The notes below the pieces were generated by a model. The model was not told where the DNA came from. It made no database searches and was given only the letters and a program-made list of their open reading frames with translations. Made by a program: the position numbers and the translations under genes. 45,743 nucleotides of DNA from Treponema sp. (GTDB taxonomy: Bacteria > Spirochaetota > Spirochaetia > Treponematales > Breznakiellaceae): assembly GCA_031265845.1 (NCBI GenBank), contig JAISCC010000146.1, positions 1 to 45,743 on the forward strand, written 5' to 3'. Below, one piece after another: positions 33,807 through 41,758 of this stretch. The number at the start of each line of letters is the position of its first letter. The first letter of the stretch is position 1.

Positions 33807-33891
33807 ATGCAAGCCATATACCTGCCTCCGTACTATTATAATGCGTCCCAAACGCCAGTTTTGGTTATGACCGTGAACTAACCCTGTTCAC

Positions 33892-33996
33892 GATCCCTCC
33901 CCAAGTCTGGGATGGATCCTTCCCCAAGTCTGGGAGGTGTCCCTCCCTCATGCAGGGAAGGATCATTCCGCAAGCTGGGGAAGGACCCCTCCCTAG
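33892..33996. repeat. 23-bp palindromic array after DUF4469 gene 2
   Basis: Four full units (33892, 33915, 33938, 33961) and a partial one reach the stop codon of the minus-strand gene at 33993. Units share the plan TCCCC-CAAGTCT-GGGGA or similar, that is, pyrimidine and purine arms that pair. The sequence differs from the array at 13560 but unit length and layout are the same. Confidence 0.85.
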
Positions 33997-34757
33997 TTTT
34001 GAGCGGTCAGTTTGAACTCTGACCGTACTTCCCGGACGGTTTTCAGCACAGCCCTGGCGCCCTTCGCCGAGCTTTGGGTGACGATTTTCAGCGCGTATTC
34101 ACCGCCCGCGACAAGGATCGCCGGGACAATCGCCTTGAGGGTCCTCGGCTCGTTCACGGCAACGATCTCCGCCTTGACGGGCGAATTCTGCCCATCGTCA
34201 AACCAGAGTCCAATCTCGTCCGTGTGCTGGGCGTCGCCTTCGATCTTAAGTCCGCAACCCCGGATTGTCAGGAGATTCCCGATGGTCATCACCTCGTCCG
34301 TCTGGCCCGAATGTTCGTCCACCGCCTCCGCGATAAGTCCGTCCGCCTGGTCCACGCCGTCAAACAGAACCTCCACCCGCTCCCGGATGTACTTCCGGAA
34401 TGGCGCGGCGCTCTGCATACGGACTTCCGGGTGGAGCCCCTCGGAGAGGCTCGTCTCCGCGCCCTCGTACTCGCCGGGCAGGCGGATGCGCAGGTTAAAA
34501 AGCGGGGTTTTGATTTTGTACCCGTCTGCGGCAAGGTAATAGATAAGCTCGCAGCCTGCGGTCAGCCCCTCCTCTATCACCCTGGGATCGGTCTCAATGT
34601 TGTACACCGCCGCCTTGCTGGCTATGCCGTGGATGTCCAGCTCCGGCTGGTGCACGGCCCGTAAATTGTAAGGCTTTTTCGCGTCGGGCAAAAAAGCGTG
34701 GGTGAACTTCGCTGTAACCTTGTGGATTACATCTTTCACCGTAAAATCAAGCGCCAT
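33993..34757 (-). CDS. HU-like DNA-binding / DUF4469 Ig-fold protein 2
   Basis: A 254-residue paralogue of the gene at 12815. The start at 34757 has AAGGAGGCCCATT upstream. Residues 1-135 are the HU-like part (Y-N-L-R-A-V-H-Q-P-E-L-D-I-H-G-I-A-S-K-A, then G-Y-K-I-K-T-P-L-F-N-L-R-I). Residues about 150-250 fit the Ig-like DUF4469 part (N-L-L-T-I-R-G-C-G-L-K-I-E-G, then A-I-V-P-A-I-L-V-A-G-G-E-Y-A-L-K-I-V-T-Q-S). No signal peptide. The stop codon runs straight into a 23-bp repeat array. A strong promoter lies about 370 bases upstream, and the leader contains a 14-base C run (G on the plus strand). Confidence 0.75.
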   Translation of the reverse strand: MALDFTVKDVIHKVTAKFTHAFLPDAKKPYNLRAVHQPELDIHGIASKAAVYNIETDPRVIEEGLTAGCELIYYLAADGYKIKTPLFNLRIRLPGEYEGAETSLSEGLHPEVRMQSAAPFRKYIRERVEVLFDGVDQADGLIAEAVDEHSGQTDEVMTIGNLLTIRGCGLKIEGDAQHTDEIGLWFDDGQNSPVKAEIVAVNEPRTLKAIVPAILVAGGEYALKIVTQSSAKGARAVLKTVREVRSEFKLTAQN

Positions 34758-34792
34758 AATGGGCCTCCTTAAAAAATGAAATTATGGAATGT

Positions 34793-34807
34793 GGCGTCTG
34801 ACGCCAT
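34793..34807. promoter_or_regulatory. GGCGTC-T-GACGCC palindrome in the leader
   Basis: A perfect 13-bp odd palindrome 36 bases before the start of DUF4469 gene 2. The same sequence forms the outer arm of the element at 32900-33040. Possible operator. Confidence 0.35.
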
Positions 34808-34966
34808 GAGGTTTGCCGTGATGGGTAAAAAATGACCGGACGCCGCTTTTTTTTGCCGGGAATCCGGACGCTCTACGGGTTGTCCGGAACGTTGAACGGA
34901 ATGTCCAAAAATACATAGAGAGGGTATATGACGAGTTTGTTGGAAAATCGATGTTATAGGCGCTAT

Positions 34967-34980
34967 GGGGGGGGGGGGGG
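34967..34980. repeat. Homopolymeric tract of 14 G
   Basis: Fourteen consecutive G on the plus strand, in the predicted leader of DUF4469 gene 2, 210 bases before its ATG. Two small minus-strand frames (34769-35023, 34782-35033) would be read through it as poly-proline. Such runs mutate by slippage. Confidence 0.85.
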
Positions 34981-35129
34981 TACTCGCACCGAAAGGCGTC
35001 TTCCGGCTGGACAACGTGTTCACTTTTTGTCAACGCTCCTTTTTTGAAGATTTAGACGTTCTGGATTGTCTCAATGCCCGGTGGCGCTGAAATTTTCTCT
35101 CTGATAAAGCAACCGCGCTTTTGAAAGAA

Positions 35130-35158
35130 AATATAGACCTTTTCTCTCTGATTGTCAA
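35130..35158 (-). promoter_or_regulatory. Strong promoter reading toward DUF4469 gene 2
   Basis: Minus strand: TTGACA (35158-35153), exactly 17 bases, TATATT (35135-35130). The first gene downstream is 34757-33993, giving a leader of about 370 bases. Confidence 0.6.
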
Positions 35159-35218
35159 GCTATTTCTAAAAAAATGCGAGGCGCGGGCGAACTGTTCTGG
35201 CGGCGCTTTTACGATGAT

Positions 35219-35951
35219 GTCTGACACTGCTCCCGGAGGGCGTTCAATCGGCGGCTTTCGTAACGGTGTCTGGCACTGCGCCCCTGGAGCGCAACGGGGT
35301 CTGACACCGGACACCGCGACTTGGAGGGCGTTCAACCGGTGGTTTTCGCAACGGGGTCTGAACGCCGCGCCCTAGAGGGCGTTCAACTAGCGGCTTTCGC
35401 AACGATGTCTGACACCGGACACCGCGACTTGGAGGGCGTTCAACTAGCGGCTTTCACAACGGGGTCTGACACCGGACACCGCGACTTGGAGGGCGTTCAA
35501 CTAGCGGTTTTCGCAACGGAGTCTGAACGCCGCGCCCCTGGCAGTTCATTCATGAGAGTGTCTGACACCGCGACTTGGTGGCGGCTTATTCATGACGGTG
35601 TCTGACACCGCTCCCCAGAGGGCGTTCAACCAGTGGCTTTCACAACGGGGTCTGAACGCCGCGCCCTCTAGCGGCTCATTCATGAGAGTGTCTGACACCG
35701 CTCCCTAGAGGGCGTTCAACCGGCGGCTTTCGCGATGGTGTCTGAACGCCGCGCATCAGGCGGCTCATTCAGGACGGTGTCTGACACTGCTCCCCCTGGC
35801 AGTTCATTCATGAGAGTGTCTGACACCGCGCCTTGGAGGACATTCAACTAGCGGCTTTCGTGATGGTGTCTGAACGCCGCGCCCTCTAGCGGCTCATTCA
35901 TGACGGTGTCTGACACCGCTCCTCTGGCGATTCATTCTCAATAGTGTCTGA
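35219..35951 (+). repeat. Array of 17 GTCTGA-type motifs
   Basis: GTCTGACACCG or variants (GTCTGAACGCC, one GTCTGGCAC) begin at 35219, 35268, 35299, 35356, 35407, 35464, 35521, 35560, 35600, 35650, 35690, 35740, 35779, 35818, 35868, 35908 and 35946. Spacings are mostly 57, 50 or 39-40. Intervals are of two repeated kinds: long, with GGGCGTTCAACTAGCGGC, and short, with GCGGCTCATTCATGA. No gene is supported between 34758 and 36204. Confidence 0.85.
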
Positions 35952-36012
35952 CACCGCTCCCGGATGGCGTTAAACCAGCGGCGCTTCTTAATCTCTTGAA
36001 GAGCGCTGTTTC

Positions 36013-36081
36013 CCACCGGCGCCCTCAAGCCTGAGCGCCATCATGATTTAAACTCAATCGCCATCATGATCTAAGCCTGAA
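36013..36081. repeat. Three degenerate 23-bp units
   Basis: CGCCATCATGAT at 36036 and 36059 is spaced by 23 bases, and the flanking unit at 36013 shares the CAAGCCTGA tail with the third. The core ATCATGAT is palindromic. Confidence 0.55.
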
Positions 36082-36169
36082 CGATTAACGTGGCATGTCG
36101 CGGCAAGAAAAAAGCGCCGCTCAACGCGCGTTTTTTCGCGCTTCCCTTTCTGTCTCCTTCGCCGCCCCA

Positions 36170-36198
36170 TTCCCATTCTATTTGTAATAGAATATACT
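36170..36198 (+). promoter_or_regulatory. Promoter of the oxidoreductase gene, leaderless type
   Basis: TTCCCA (36170-36175), 17 bases, TATACT (36193-36198), then six bases to the ATG at 36205; no ribosome site. Confidence 0.55.
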
Positions 36199-36204
36199 TT
36201 TCCC

Positions 36205-37326
36205 ATGAACAAATTACGCATAGGCGTCGCAGGCGCCGGCAATATCAGCGATATATACCTGCGCAATTTAACGGGCGTCTTTAGCGGCGCGGTTGCGGTG
36301 ACCGCCATCGCCAACCGGACGCGGGAAAAGGCTGAAAAAGCTGCGGAACGCTGGCATATTCAGCGCGTACTTACCCTTGAAGAGCTTGTCAACGCGGAAG
36401 ATGTCGATTTGATTCTTAATCTGACTGCGCCTGCTCAACACTACACACTCGCGATGGCTGCAGTACAAGCCGGCAAGCACGTGTACAATGAAAAGCCGCT
36501 CTGCATAACAAGGGAAGACGCCGCGGCGCTCTTGAAAAGCGCTGCGGAACACAAGGCGCGGGTAGGATGCGCGCCGGATACATTTCTCGGCGCGGGCATG
36601 CAAACCTGCCGCAAATTGCTGGACGACGGCTGGATCGGGCGTCCCATAGCCGGCGCCGCCTTTGTAATGAATCACGGCATGGAAGCGTGGCATCCGTCTC
36701 CTGAGGCGTTTTATAAAGCGGGGGGCGGACCTCTTTTTGATGTGGGACCCTATTATCTTACGGCGCTCATCAATCTGTTAGGACCAATCGCGCGCGTGTC
36801 CGGCTCGGCGCGAAAGACTTTTGAGACTCGCGTTGTTACGAGCAAGCCGCTTGAAGGAACGGTTATTGCCGTAGAAACGCCCACCCATGTCGCCGCTACG
36901 CTAGATTTTGCGAATAACGCTGTTGTAACGCTTGTCGCCAGTTTTGATGTATGGTCGCATTCCATGCCCTGCATTGAGTTGTACGGCACAGAAGGCGCTC
37001 TCCGCCTCCCTGATCCCAATACGTTTCGCGGCGTGGCGCTGATTCGGCGTTTCCGCGCGGAAACGTGGTCCGAAATCCCCCTTGTCATGCATCATGTGGA
37101 TGATTGCAAAGACACCGATGACTGGCATGGCGACGCAAATATGCGGGGACTCGGAGTCGTTGACATGGCTGAAGCCATCGCAAACGGCTCGCCTCACCGC
37201 GCTTCAGGAGAGATGGCGTACCACACGCTTGATGTTATGCACGGAATCTATGAAGCGTCGGCTTCCGGCGCGTATTACACCGTAAAAAGCGTGTGCGAAC
37301 GCCCCGAAGCGTTTCAGGGCGCATGA
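36205..37326 (+). CDS. Gfo/Idh/MocA-family oxidoreductase
   Basis: A 373-residue NAD(P)-dependent sugar or polyol dehydrogenase-type protein. The N-terminal Rossmann motif G-V-A-G-A-G-N-I-S-D-I-Y begins at residue 7. The family signature E-K-P-L-C-I-T (near residue 95) contains the conserved Lys that contacts cofactor and substrate. G-G-G-P-L-F-D-V-G-P-Y-Y-L-T near 172 is the usual G-G-G-x-x-x-D-x-G block. The C-terminal half is the mixed beta-sheet substrate domain. It appears single and leaderless. The substrate cannot be told. Confidence 0.9.
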   Translation: MNKLRIGVAGAGNISDIYLRNLTGVFSGAVAVTAIANRTREKAEKAAERWHIQRVLTLEELVNAEDVDLILNLTAPAQHYTLAMAAVQAGKHVYNEKPLCITREDAAALLKSAAEHKARVGCAPDTFLGAGMQTCRKLLDDGWIGRPIAGAAFVMNHGMEAWHPSPEAFYKAGGGPLFDVGPYYLTALINLLGPIARVSGSARKTFETRVVTSKPLEGTVIAVETPTHVAATLDFANNAVVTLVASFDVWSHSMPCIELYGTEGALRLPDPNTFRGVALIRRFRAETWSEIPLVMHHVDDCKDTDDWHGDANMRGLGVVDMAEAIANGSPHRASGEMAYHTLDVMHGIYEASASGAYYTVKSVCERPEAFQGA

Positions 37327-37362
37327 TTCGAGGGCGACAACCCCGCTGTCTTGGCAATCCTC

Positions 37363-37391
37363 TTGCCGAAAAGCGTAAAGATTAGTATAGT
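37363..37391 (+). promoter_or_regulatory. Promoter of the NifU-type gene
   Basis: TTGCCG (37363-37368), 17 bases, TATAGT (37386-37391); a short leader with AGGAGAG precedes the ATG at 37409. Confidence 0.55.
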
Positions 37392-37408
37392 ATGGATAGG
37401 AGAGTGCT

Positions 37409-37633
37409 ATGTTAGAAGAACAGGTAAAAGCGGCGCTTGATGATGTGCGTCCTTCGTTGCAAGCTGACGGCGGAGACGTGGAATTTGTTTCCTTCAAAGA
37501 TGACGGAACCGTATCGGTCAAACTGACGGGCGCATGCGGCGGATGCCCCATGGCGCAAATGACGCTGAAAATGGGAATTGAGAACTATCTCCGCGAAAAA
37601 ATTCCCCAAGTAAAAGCCGTTGTCGGAGTGTAA
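37409..37633 (+). CDS. NifU C-terminal-type Fe-S scaffold protein
   Basis: A 74-residue protein equal to the NifU C-terminal (Nfu) domain alone: V-R-P-S-L-Q-A-D-G-G-D-V-E-F near the start and the cluster-binding C-G-G-C-P-M-A-Q-M-T-L-K motif near residues 46-49. The two Cys bind a [4Fe-4S] cluster between two subunits for transfer to apoproteins. It has its own promoter and ribosome site; the length is normal for stand-alone versions. The stretch after it to 37815 shows only a weak 6-bp hairpin (37657-37673). Confidence 0.9.
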   Translation: MLEEQVKAALDDVRPSLQADGGDVEFVSFKDDGTVSVKLTGACGGCPMAQMTLKMGIENYLREKIPQVKAVVGV

Positions 37634-37815
37634 CTTGTTGTTTCAGTTGGATTAAGCGCCGTATCAAACGGCGGGGATTTCGCGTCATAAAAAAGAGAAC
37701 CCGGGGCACAGGCTGTTTTCAGAGCTGTTTTCAGAAGCTTTCAAAACATTTTGCAACGCGCTGGCAGCCAGCCGTCCCGCAGGTTCCCTGTACTTTTTCA
37801 CCTTATTTTTAAAAC

Positions 37816-38766
37816 TTACTGCAACGCCTCCCGCAAGGCGTCTACATTTCGGGTCATCAATTCCAGATAGGTTGCGCCGTTGTCCAAATCCCGCTTGCTT
37901 ACGTTATGAACGGCGTGAAGCTGGCGTTTTTTCGCTCCGGTTTCAGCGGTTATGGCATCCGCTATTCTTTCATTTGAAAGCTCAAGATGAAAAACAACGG
38001 GTATATTCTCCGACCTGATTTTATTAATTAAAAAAGCGATGGTCGCCGCGCTGCATTCCGTTTCGGTTGAGCAACCCGGGAAAGCGGCGAAATAGGAAAG
38101 CCCATAAGCGTCCGCAAAATACCGGAAGGGGAAGCGGTCGCCGAACACGATTGTTTTCCGTTTTGCGTTATTCACAACCGTTTGGAAAGCGGCGTCAAGC
38201 TCATTCAGCTTTACGGTGTAAGAGTCCGCGTTCCGCCGGTAAAAATCGGCGTTAGCCTTGTCTTTTTCGCACAGCGCGTCCGTTATCGCCCGAACGATCA
38301 ACGCGGCGTTTTGGGGCGAAGTCCAGATATGCTCGTCATATTCCGCCGCTTCCGCGGTTTCCGCAGCTTCCTCCTCTTCTTCCATGCCTTCGACAATTTC
38401 TTCTTCAACCACATCAACGGCATCCATGAGCCTGATGACTTTCATGTTCCGCTTGTCCATGGAATCTAATATCCTGTCCACCCATGCGTCAGATTCCCCG
38501 CCGTTATAGATGAAAACATCGCTGTGTTGAATGGTGAGGATGTCGCGGGGAGTCGGCTCAAATGAGTGGCTTTCGGCGCCCGGGGGCAACAACAGAGCGA
38601 GATTTATCTTGTCGCCGGCAATGGCGCGGGTAAAATCATAGAACGGGAAAAGGGTCGCAGTTACGGTAATGGCGCCGTTTGCCTTCGGCGCGTCTTTGGT
38701 CCCATTGGCAAAAGCGAATGAACCTATACCAATACATAGCGCAATGAATATATACGCTCGTTTCAT
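37816..38766 (-). CDS. Zinc/manganese ABC transporter substrate-binding protein
   Basis: A 316-residue ZnuA/TroA-type periplasmic binding protein. The start at 38766 has GGAGGTTTT upstream. Signal peptide ends F-A-F-A-N near residue 21. Metal ligands are at the family positions: His in P-G-A-E-S-H-S-F-E-P, His in D-E-H-I-W-T-S-P, His in V-F-H-L-E-L-S, plus a late acidic residue in T-Y-L-E-L-M. Where ZnuA proteins carry a His-rich loop, this one has a run of Glu with Ala (V-E-E-E-I-V-E-G-M-E-E-E-E-E). No ABC permease or ATPase gene is adjacent. The metal is probably Zn or Mn. Confidence 0.85.
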   Translation of the reverse strand: MKRAYIFIALCIGIGSFAFANGTKDAPKANGAITVTATLFPFYDFTRAIAGDKINLALLLPPGAESHSFEPTPRDILTIQHSDVFIYNGGESDAWVDRILDSMDKRNMKVIRLMDAVDVVEEEIVEGMEEEEEAAETAEAAEYDEHIWTSPQNAALIVRAITDALCEKDKANADFYRRNADSYTVKLNELDAAFQTVVNNAKRKTIVFGDRFPFRYFADAYGLSYFAAFPGCSTETECSAATIAFLINKIRSENIPVVFHLELSNERIADAITAETGAKKRQLHAVHNVSKRDLDNGATYLELMTRNVDALREALQ

Positions 38767-38914
38767 AAAAACCTCCAATAATAGAAAATAAAAAATAAAA
38801 AAAACAGATTATAACGAGGCTTTCCCGAAGCGCAAATGAATTGGCTTTAGGAGAGCCTTTTGTAGCGCCAGTTCAAAAAGTCAGATTTTAAAACCGGATC
38901 ATGGGAGCGAGGGA

Positions 38915-39229
38915 TCATGTATTGAGGCGAACTTTTAAGGTGACCGGCGTTAGTACCGCATAGGCTGTCAACGCCGGTTTTTTAATGTTTTTTTTAACGT
39001 ACGCGACAAGACCCGCGGCAAAGAGCGTTATGCCAATACGCCCCAGCCCTTCAAAGAGAAGTTGAGCCGCTTCTATTTCATAACAAACAGAACAACTTTC
39101 TCCCGCGCCATTGTGGTCATGCGCATGGTAAAGATGGGTAAATATAAAAGATTCCTCAAAAAAAGCGGTGAAAGCCACATATAACAGCAAGATAATGAGA
39201 AAAAGAGGCTTCTTCTGTATATTTTTCAC
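38915..39229 (-). CDS. Small membrane protein with His/Cys metal-like motif
   Basis: A 104-residue protein starting at a GTG (39229). Two membrane segments (about 8-25 and 68-84) flank an external segment H-L-Y-H-A-H-D-H-N-G-A-G-E-S-C-S-V-C, a cluster of four His and two Cys that looks metal-binding. Position just upstream of the metal-binding lipoprotein on the same strand suggests a joint role in metal uptake. The -10 box lies six bases before the GTG, so it is probably leaderless. Confidence 0.65.
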   Translation of the reverse strand: MKNIQKKPLFLIILLLYVAFTAFFEESFIFTHLYHAHDHNGAGESCSVCYEIEAAQLLFEGLGRIGITLFAAGLVAYVKKNIKKPALTAYAVLTPVTLKVRLNT

Positions 39230-39235
39230 ATTATT

Positions 39236-39264
39236 ACTATACTAAAAAAGGGAAATTGAGGCAA
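39236..39264 (-). promoter_or_regulatory. Promoter of the small metal-motif gene, leaderless type
   Basis: Minus strand: TTGCCT (39264-39259), 17 bases, TATAGT (39241-39236), six bases to the GTG start. Confidence 0.55.
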
Positions 39265-39334
39265 GAGGGCGGTTGCGCAAGCGCGGCGCGTTCCCGTTTA
39301 AATTTCCGGCGGTAAAGAATTGCCTCGCCCGCCA

Positions 39335-41140
39335 TTAATTTGAATATTCTTTTTCATACCGCTTTAACTGCTGGTTGTCCGGGGCAATGGCAAGCGCCTG
39401 TTTCAAATAGTACAGAGCGCGGCGGTCGCCCTGCCTATGGTAGTACTCAAACATAGCTACAAGCGATTGCAGATTTCGGGGATGCTCGAAAAGGCTCGAC
39501 CGGAGGTCGTTTAAGCGGGCTTCGTCGCCGCTTCTTGTACGGCTGCGCAGGTAATAATAGCTGGACTTCACGGAGCCGGCTGGAGATGCGCTGAGGCGGG
39601 CGTCTATCAGAGACGCGGCTTCGACCGTCCGCCCCGTGTCGATCAAAGCGGAAATATAGACAAGCCCCGCCTCATTGTTTGACGGCTCTTTCTGAAACAA
39701 CTCGCGGGCGTAGGCGAGGGCGGAAGCGTTGTTGTTCAGCCCGTGTTCAATCGTGTAAGCGTTCATCAAGTCTGCGGAAGAGCGGCGTTCATCAAGCAGG
39801 CGCCGCATATAGGGACGCGCCGCTTCCCATGTTTCGCGGCGGATCGCATCGGCGGCGGCAAGCTCAATAATCGCGAGAGAGGGCTTCTCTTTGTCGAGCA
39901 ATCCGGCGAGTATGTTTTTTCCTTCGGCTTGCTCTTCTTTTTTATCCGATTCCAAAAGCAGTTTCGCCATATACACCAGCGCCTCGTCCTCAATGGCAGG
40001 CGCGTTGCGAAGCGCGCGGAGATAGTTGAGCGCGGCGTCTCTGTTGTTGAAACCTTCGGCTTGAATACGCGCCCGTAAAAACAAGTAATTGGGATCATTT
40101 GCATTGATGAGCGCATAAGCGTCAAGCTGGCTTTGCGCTCGGGGAAACTGCCCCCGCTCGATCAGCGTCCGCGCGTACAGGAGTATAAAATCCCCGTCTT
40201 TGTTGTTTTGCTGTACAATTTCCGCAATAGCGCTATCCGCGTGGGACCAGTCTTCCATTTCATAATATATAATCGCAAGCTGCCGCTTGATGTCCATATT
40301 GTTGGGAAAAATCATGAGCGCATCCAATAGCGACTGCGCCGCCTCTTGATATTGTCCCTCACGCGCCATGATGCGCGCAAAGCCGAGCGCGGCTGGATAA
40401 CACTCTTTTGACAGAGCGAGCGCTTCTGAATACGCAGCGCGCGCTTCGGTGAAACGCCCGTTTTTCTCATAGGCAAATCCAATAAAATACCGGGGCGCGA
40501 CCCCATTGGGGTAGAGCGCAACCGCTCTTTCCAAATCGGGAAGGCTTGCGAGCAATCGCGTGGAATCCTCGGTTGCGGATTCCGCGCCTTTGATTAAAGC
40601 GAGGAACGGCAGGACGCATTCAAGGTAATCTCCGTTGGGAGGCGGCGTTGTATAAATGCCCTTGTCAACGCCCAGCAAAATTTTGGTGTACACCGCGTTT
40701 TGAGACGGATTCGCCGCAGGAAACTGCCCCTGAACGCCGGGATACAGCCTTTGGAACATATACATAATCACCGCGCTCATGGTTCTGCCGAATTCGCCGT
40801 TTGAAAGGTTTTGGGCGCGGATAAGATCGAGCGCTTTCAGCAATGATGACGGTATCCCTGAATACACCAGCGCCCGTATTTCAGCGGCAATGCCAGCGGT
40901 GATGCCAGCGGCGCCGGATGGCACTGGAGGCGGAACGGCGCTTCCTGTGGGAGGCGGCTCCGCAGGACGTTCGCTGGTTTGGAGAGGCGTTTCGAGAACT
41001 TCAGAAACCGCGCCCGGCTGTGCCGCTGGCTGCGCCGCCGGCTGTGAATTAGGTTTATCGTACCGTACGGCTGGCTGAGTTGTACAGGAAAACAAAAAAA
41101 CTGCTGGCAGGATGAGAAAGCGCCCAGCGGCGCATCTCAT
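39335..41140 (-). CDS. TPR lipoprotein
   Basis: A 601-residue lipoprotein starting at M-R-C-A-A-G (41140), where the ATG overlaps the stop of the upstream gene (ATGA) and GAGG lies upstream. The lipobox L-F-S-C puts the lipid on about Cys18. A Pro/Ala/Gln-rich linker (A-Q-P-A-A-Q-P repeats) runs to about 80. After that come many degenerate TPR-type helix pairs (A-L-Y-P-N-G-V-A-P-R-Y-F-I-G-F-A-Y-E-K-N-G-R-F-style and A-A-L-N-Y-L-R-A-L-R). A scaffolding or envelope-assembly role is inferred. Confidence 0.8.
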   Translation of the reverse strand: MRCAAGRFLILPAVFLFSCTTQPAVRYDKPNSQPAAQPAAQPGAVSEVLETPLQTSERPAEPPPTGSAVPPPVPSGAAGITAGIAAEIRALVYSGIPSSLLKALDLIRAQNLSNGEFGRTMSAVIMYMFQRLYPGVQGQFPAANPSQNAVYTKILLGVDKGIYTTPPPNGDYLECVLPFLALIKGAESATEDSTRLLASLPDLERAVALYPNGVAPRYFIGFAYEKNGRFTEARAAYSEALALSKECYPAALGFARIMAREGQYQEAAQSLLDALMIFPNNMDIKRQLAIIYYEMEDWSHADSAIAEIVQQNNKDGDFILLYARTLIERGQFPRAQSQLDAYALINANDPNYLFLRARIQAEGFNNRDAALNYLRALRNAPAIEDEALVYMAKLLLESDKKEEQAEGKNILAGLLDKEKPSLAIIELAAADAIRRETWEAARPYMRRLLDERRSSADLMNAYTIEHGLNNNASALAYARELFQKEPSNNEAGLVYISALIDTGRTVEAASLIDARLSASPAGSVKSSYYYLRSRTRSGDEARLNDLRSSLFEHPRNLQSLVAMFEYYHRQGDRRALYYLKQALAIAPDNQQLKRYEKEYSN

Positions 41141-41694
41141 AGTTTTGTTTCCTCGTTTGTGGTTTTTGTTCCCAGCGTCAGGAGAATGAGAAGGACGCCG
41201 GCCAAAAGAATGAGAAGCGGCCACCAATTTAGGACAAACTGTGAAAATTTGAAAGGAACTATATGGAATGAAAAAATAAGCAGGCATACGCCAAGCCCGA
41301 TAAAGGCTAAAGACGGAGCTATGAATTTGATGCTTGCCATCTTGTACTTCCGCCACCCCGCAGGGATAAGGGCGAGACCGGAAAAAACCGCAGTGAGCGG
41401 CCACGCCTGCTTGAAAGAAAATGGAAGCAACGCCAGCGCGGACAGAAAAAGGAAAATCCCCACTAATATTGAAAAACACGCGAAGAAAAGGTACAACGCG
41501 CGTTTATTGAGTTTGATGGCAAAAGAAGCGACGCCTACGCCGGACAGCACAAATAAAAAAGCCAAAAGTACGTATTGTTGAGAAATAGCGCCTTGGTTCC
41601 CCAAAAGAAAAGCGAATCCTACCAGTACAAGCGCCAAACCGGTAAAAAAAACTATCTGAGCGATAATGAAACGTTTTAACTTTGCATTATGCAT
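41137..41694 (-). CDS. Polytopic membrane protein (LiaF/DUF5668-like segments)
   Basis: A 185-residue integral membrane protein. The start is taken as M-H-N-A-K-L-K-R-F (41694), seven bases after the -10 box; no ribosome site. Six hydrophobic segments are visible, ending with F-V-L-N-W-W-P-L-L-I-L-L-A-G-V-L-L, a pattern seen in small LiaF/DUF5668-type modules. The tail is charged and cytosolic. It is co-transcribed with the TPR lipoprotein, with which it overlaps by four bases. Function unknown. Confidence 0.7.
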   Translation of the reverse strand: MHNAKLKRFIIAQIVFFTGLALVLVGFAFLLGNQGAISQQYVLLAFLFVLSGVGVASFAIKLNKRALYLFFACFSILVGIFLFLSALALLPFSFKQAWPLTAVFSGLALIPAGWRKYKMASIKFIAPSLAFIGLGVCLLIFSFHIVPFKFSQFVLNWWPLLILLAGVLLILLTLGTKTTNEETKL

Positions 41695-41701
41695 AGAGTA
41701 T

Positions 41702-41752
41702 AGTATACCACAAAAAATGTTACTTGCCAAGATAAAACATATAGTATACTAT
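41702..41752. promoter_or_regulatory. Divergent promoters sharing their -35 boxes
   Basis: Minus: TTGGCA (41730-41725), 17 bases, TATACT (41707-41702). Plus: TTGCCA (41724-41729), then TATACT at 41745-41750 or TACTAT at 41747-41752. The two -35 boxes overlap within TTGCCAA. Both start codons (41694 and 41759) follow their -10 boxes by 6-8 bases. Confidence 0.6.
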
Positions 41753-41758
41753 GTGGAT

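Noticed and set aside
34769-35033. Small minus-strand ORFs through the G tract
   Set aside because: Low-complexity, no family pattern and start codons at poor distance from the AAGGAG; kept only as part of the tract finding.
35321-35605. 94-residue ORF across the GTCTGA array
   Set aside because: It is a translation of 57-bp non-coding repeats (multiple of three) and has no ribosome site or family likeness.
35219-35951. CRISPR-like repeat/spacer array
   Set aside because: The intervals are themselves repeats of two kinds, the motif varies, spacing is irregular and no cas genes are present.
37657-37673. Terminator after the NifU-type gene
   Set aside because: A 6-bp stem without T-run is too weak.
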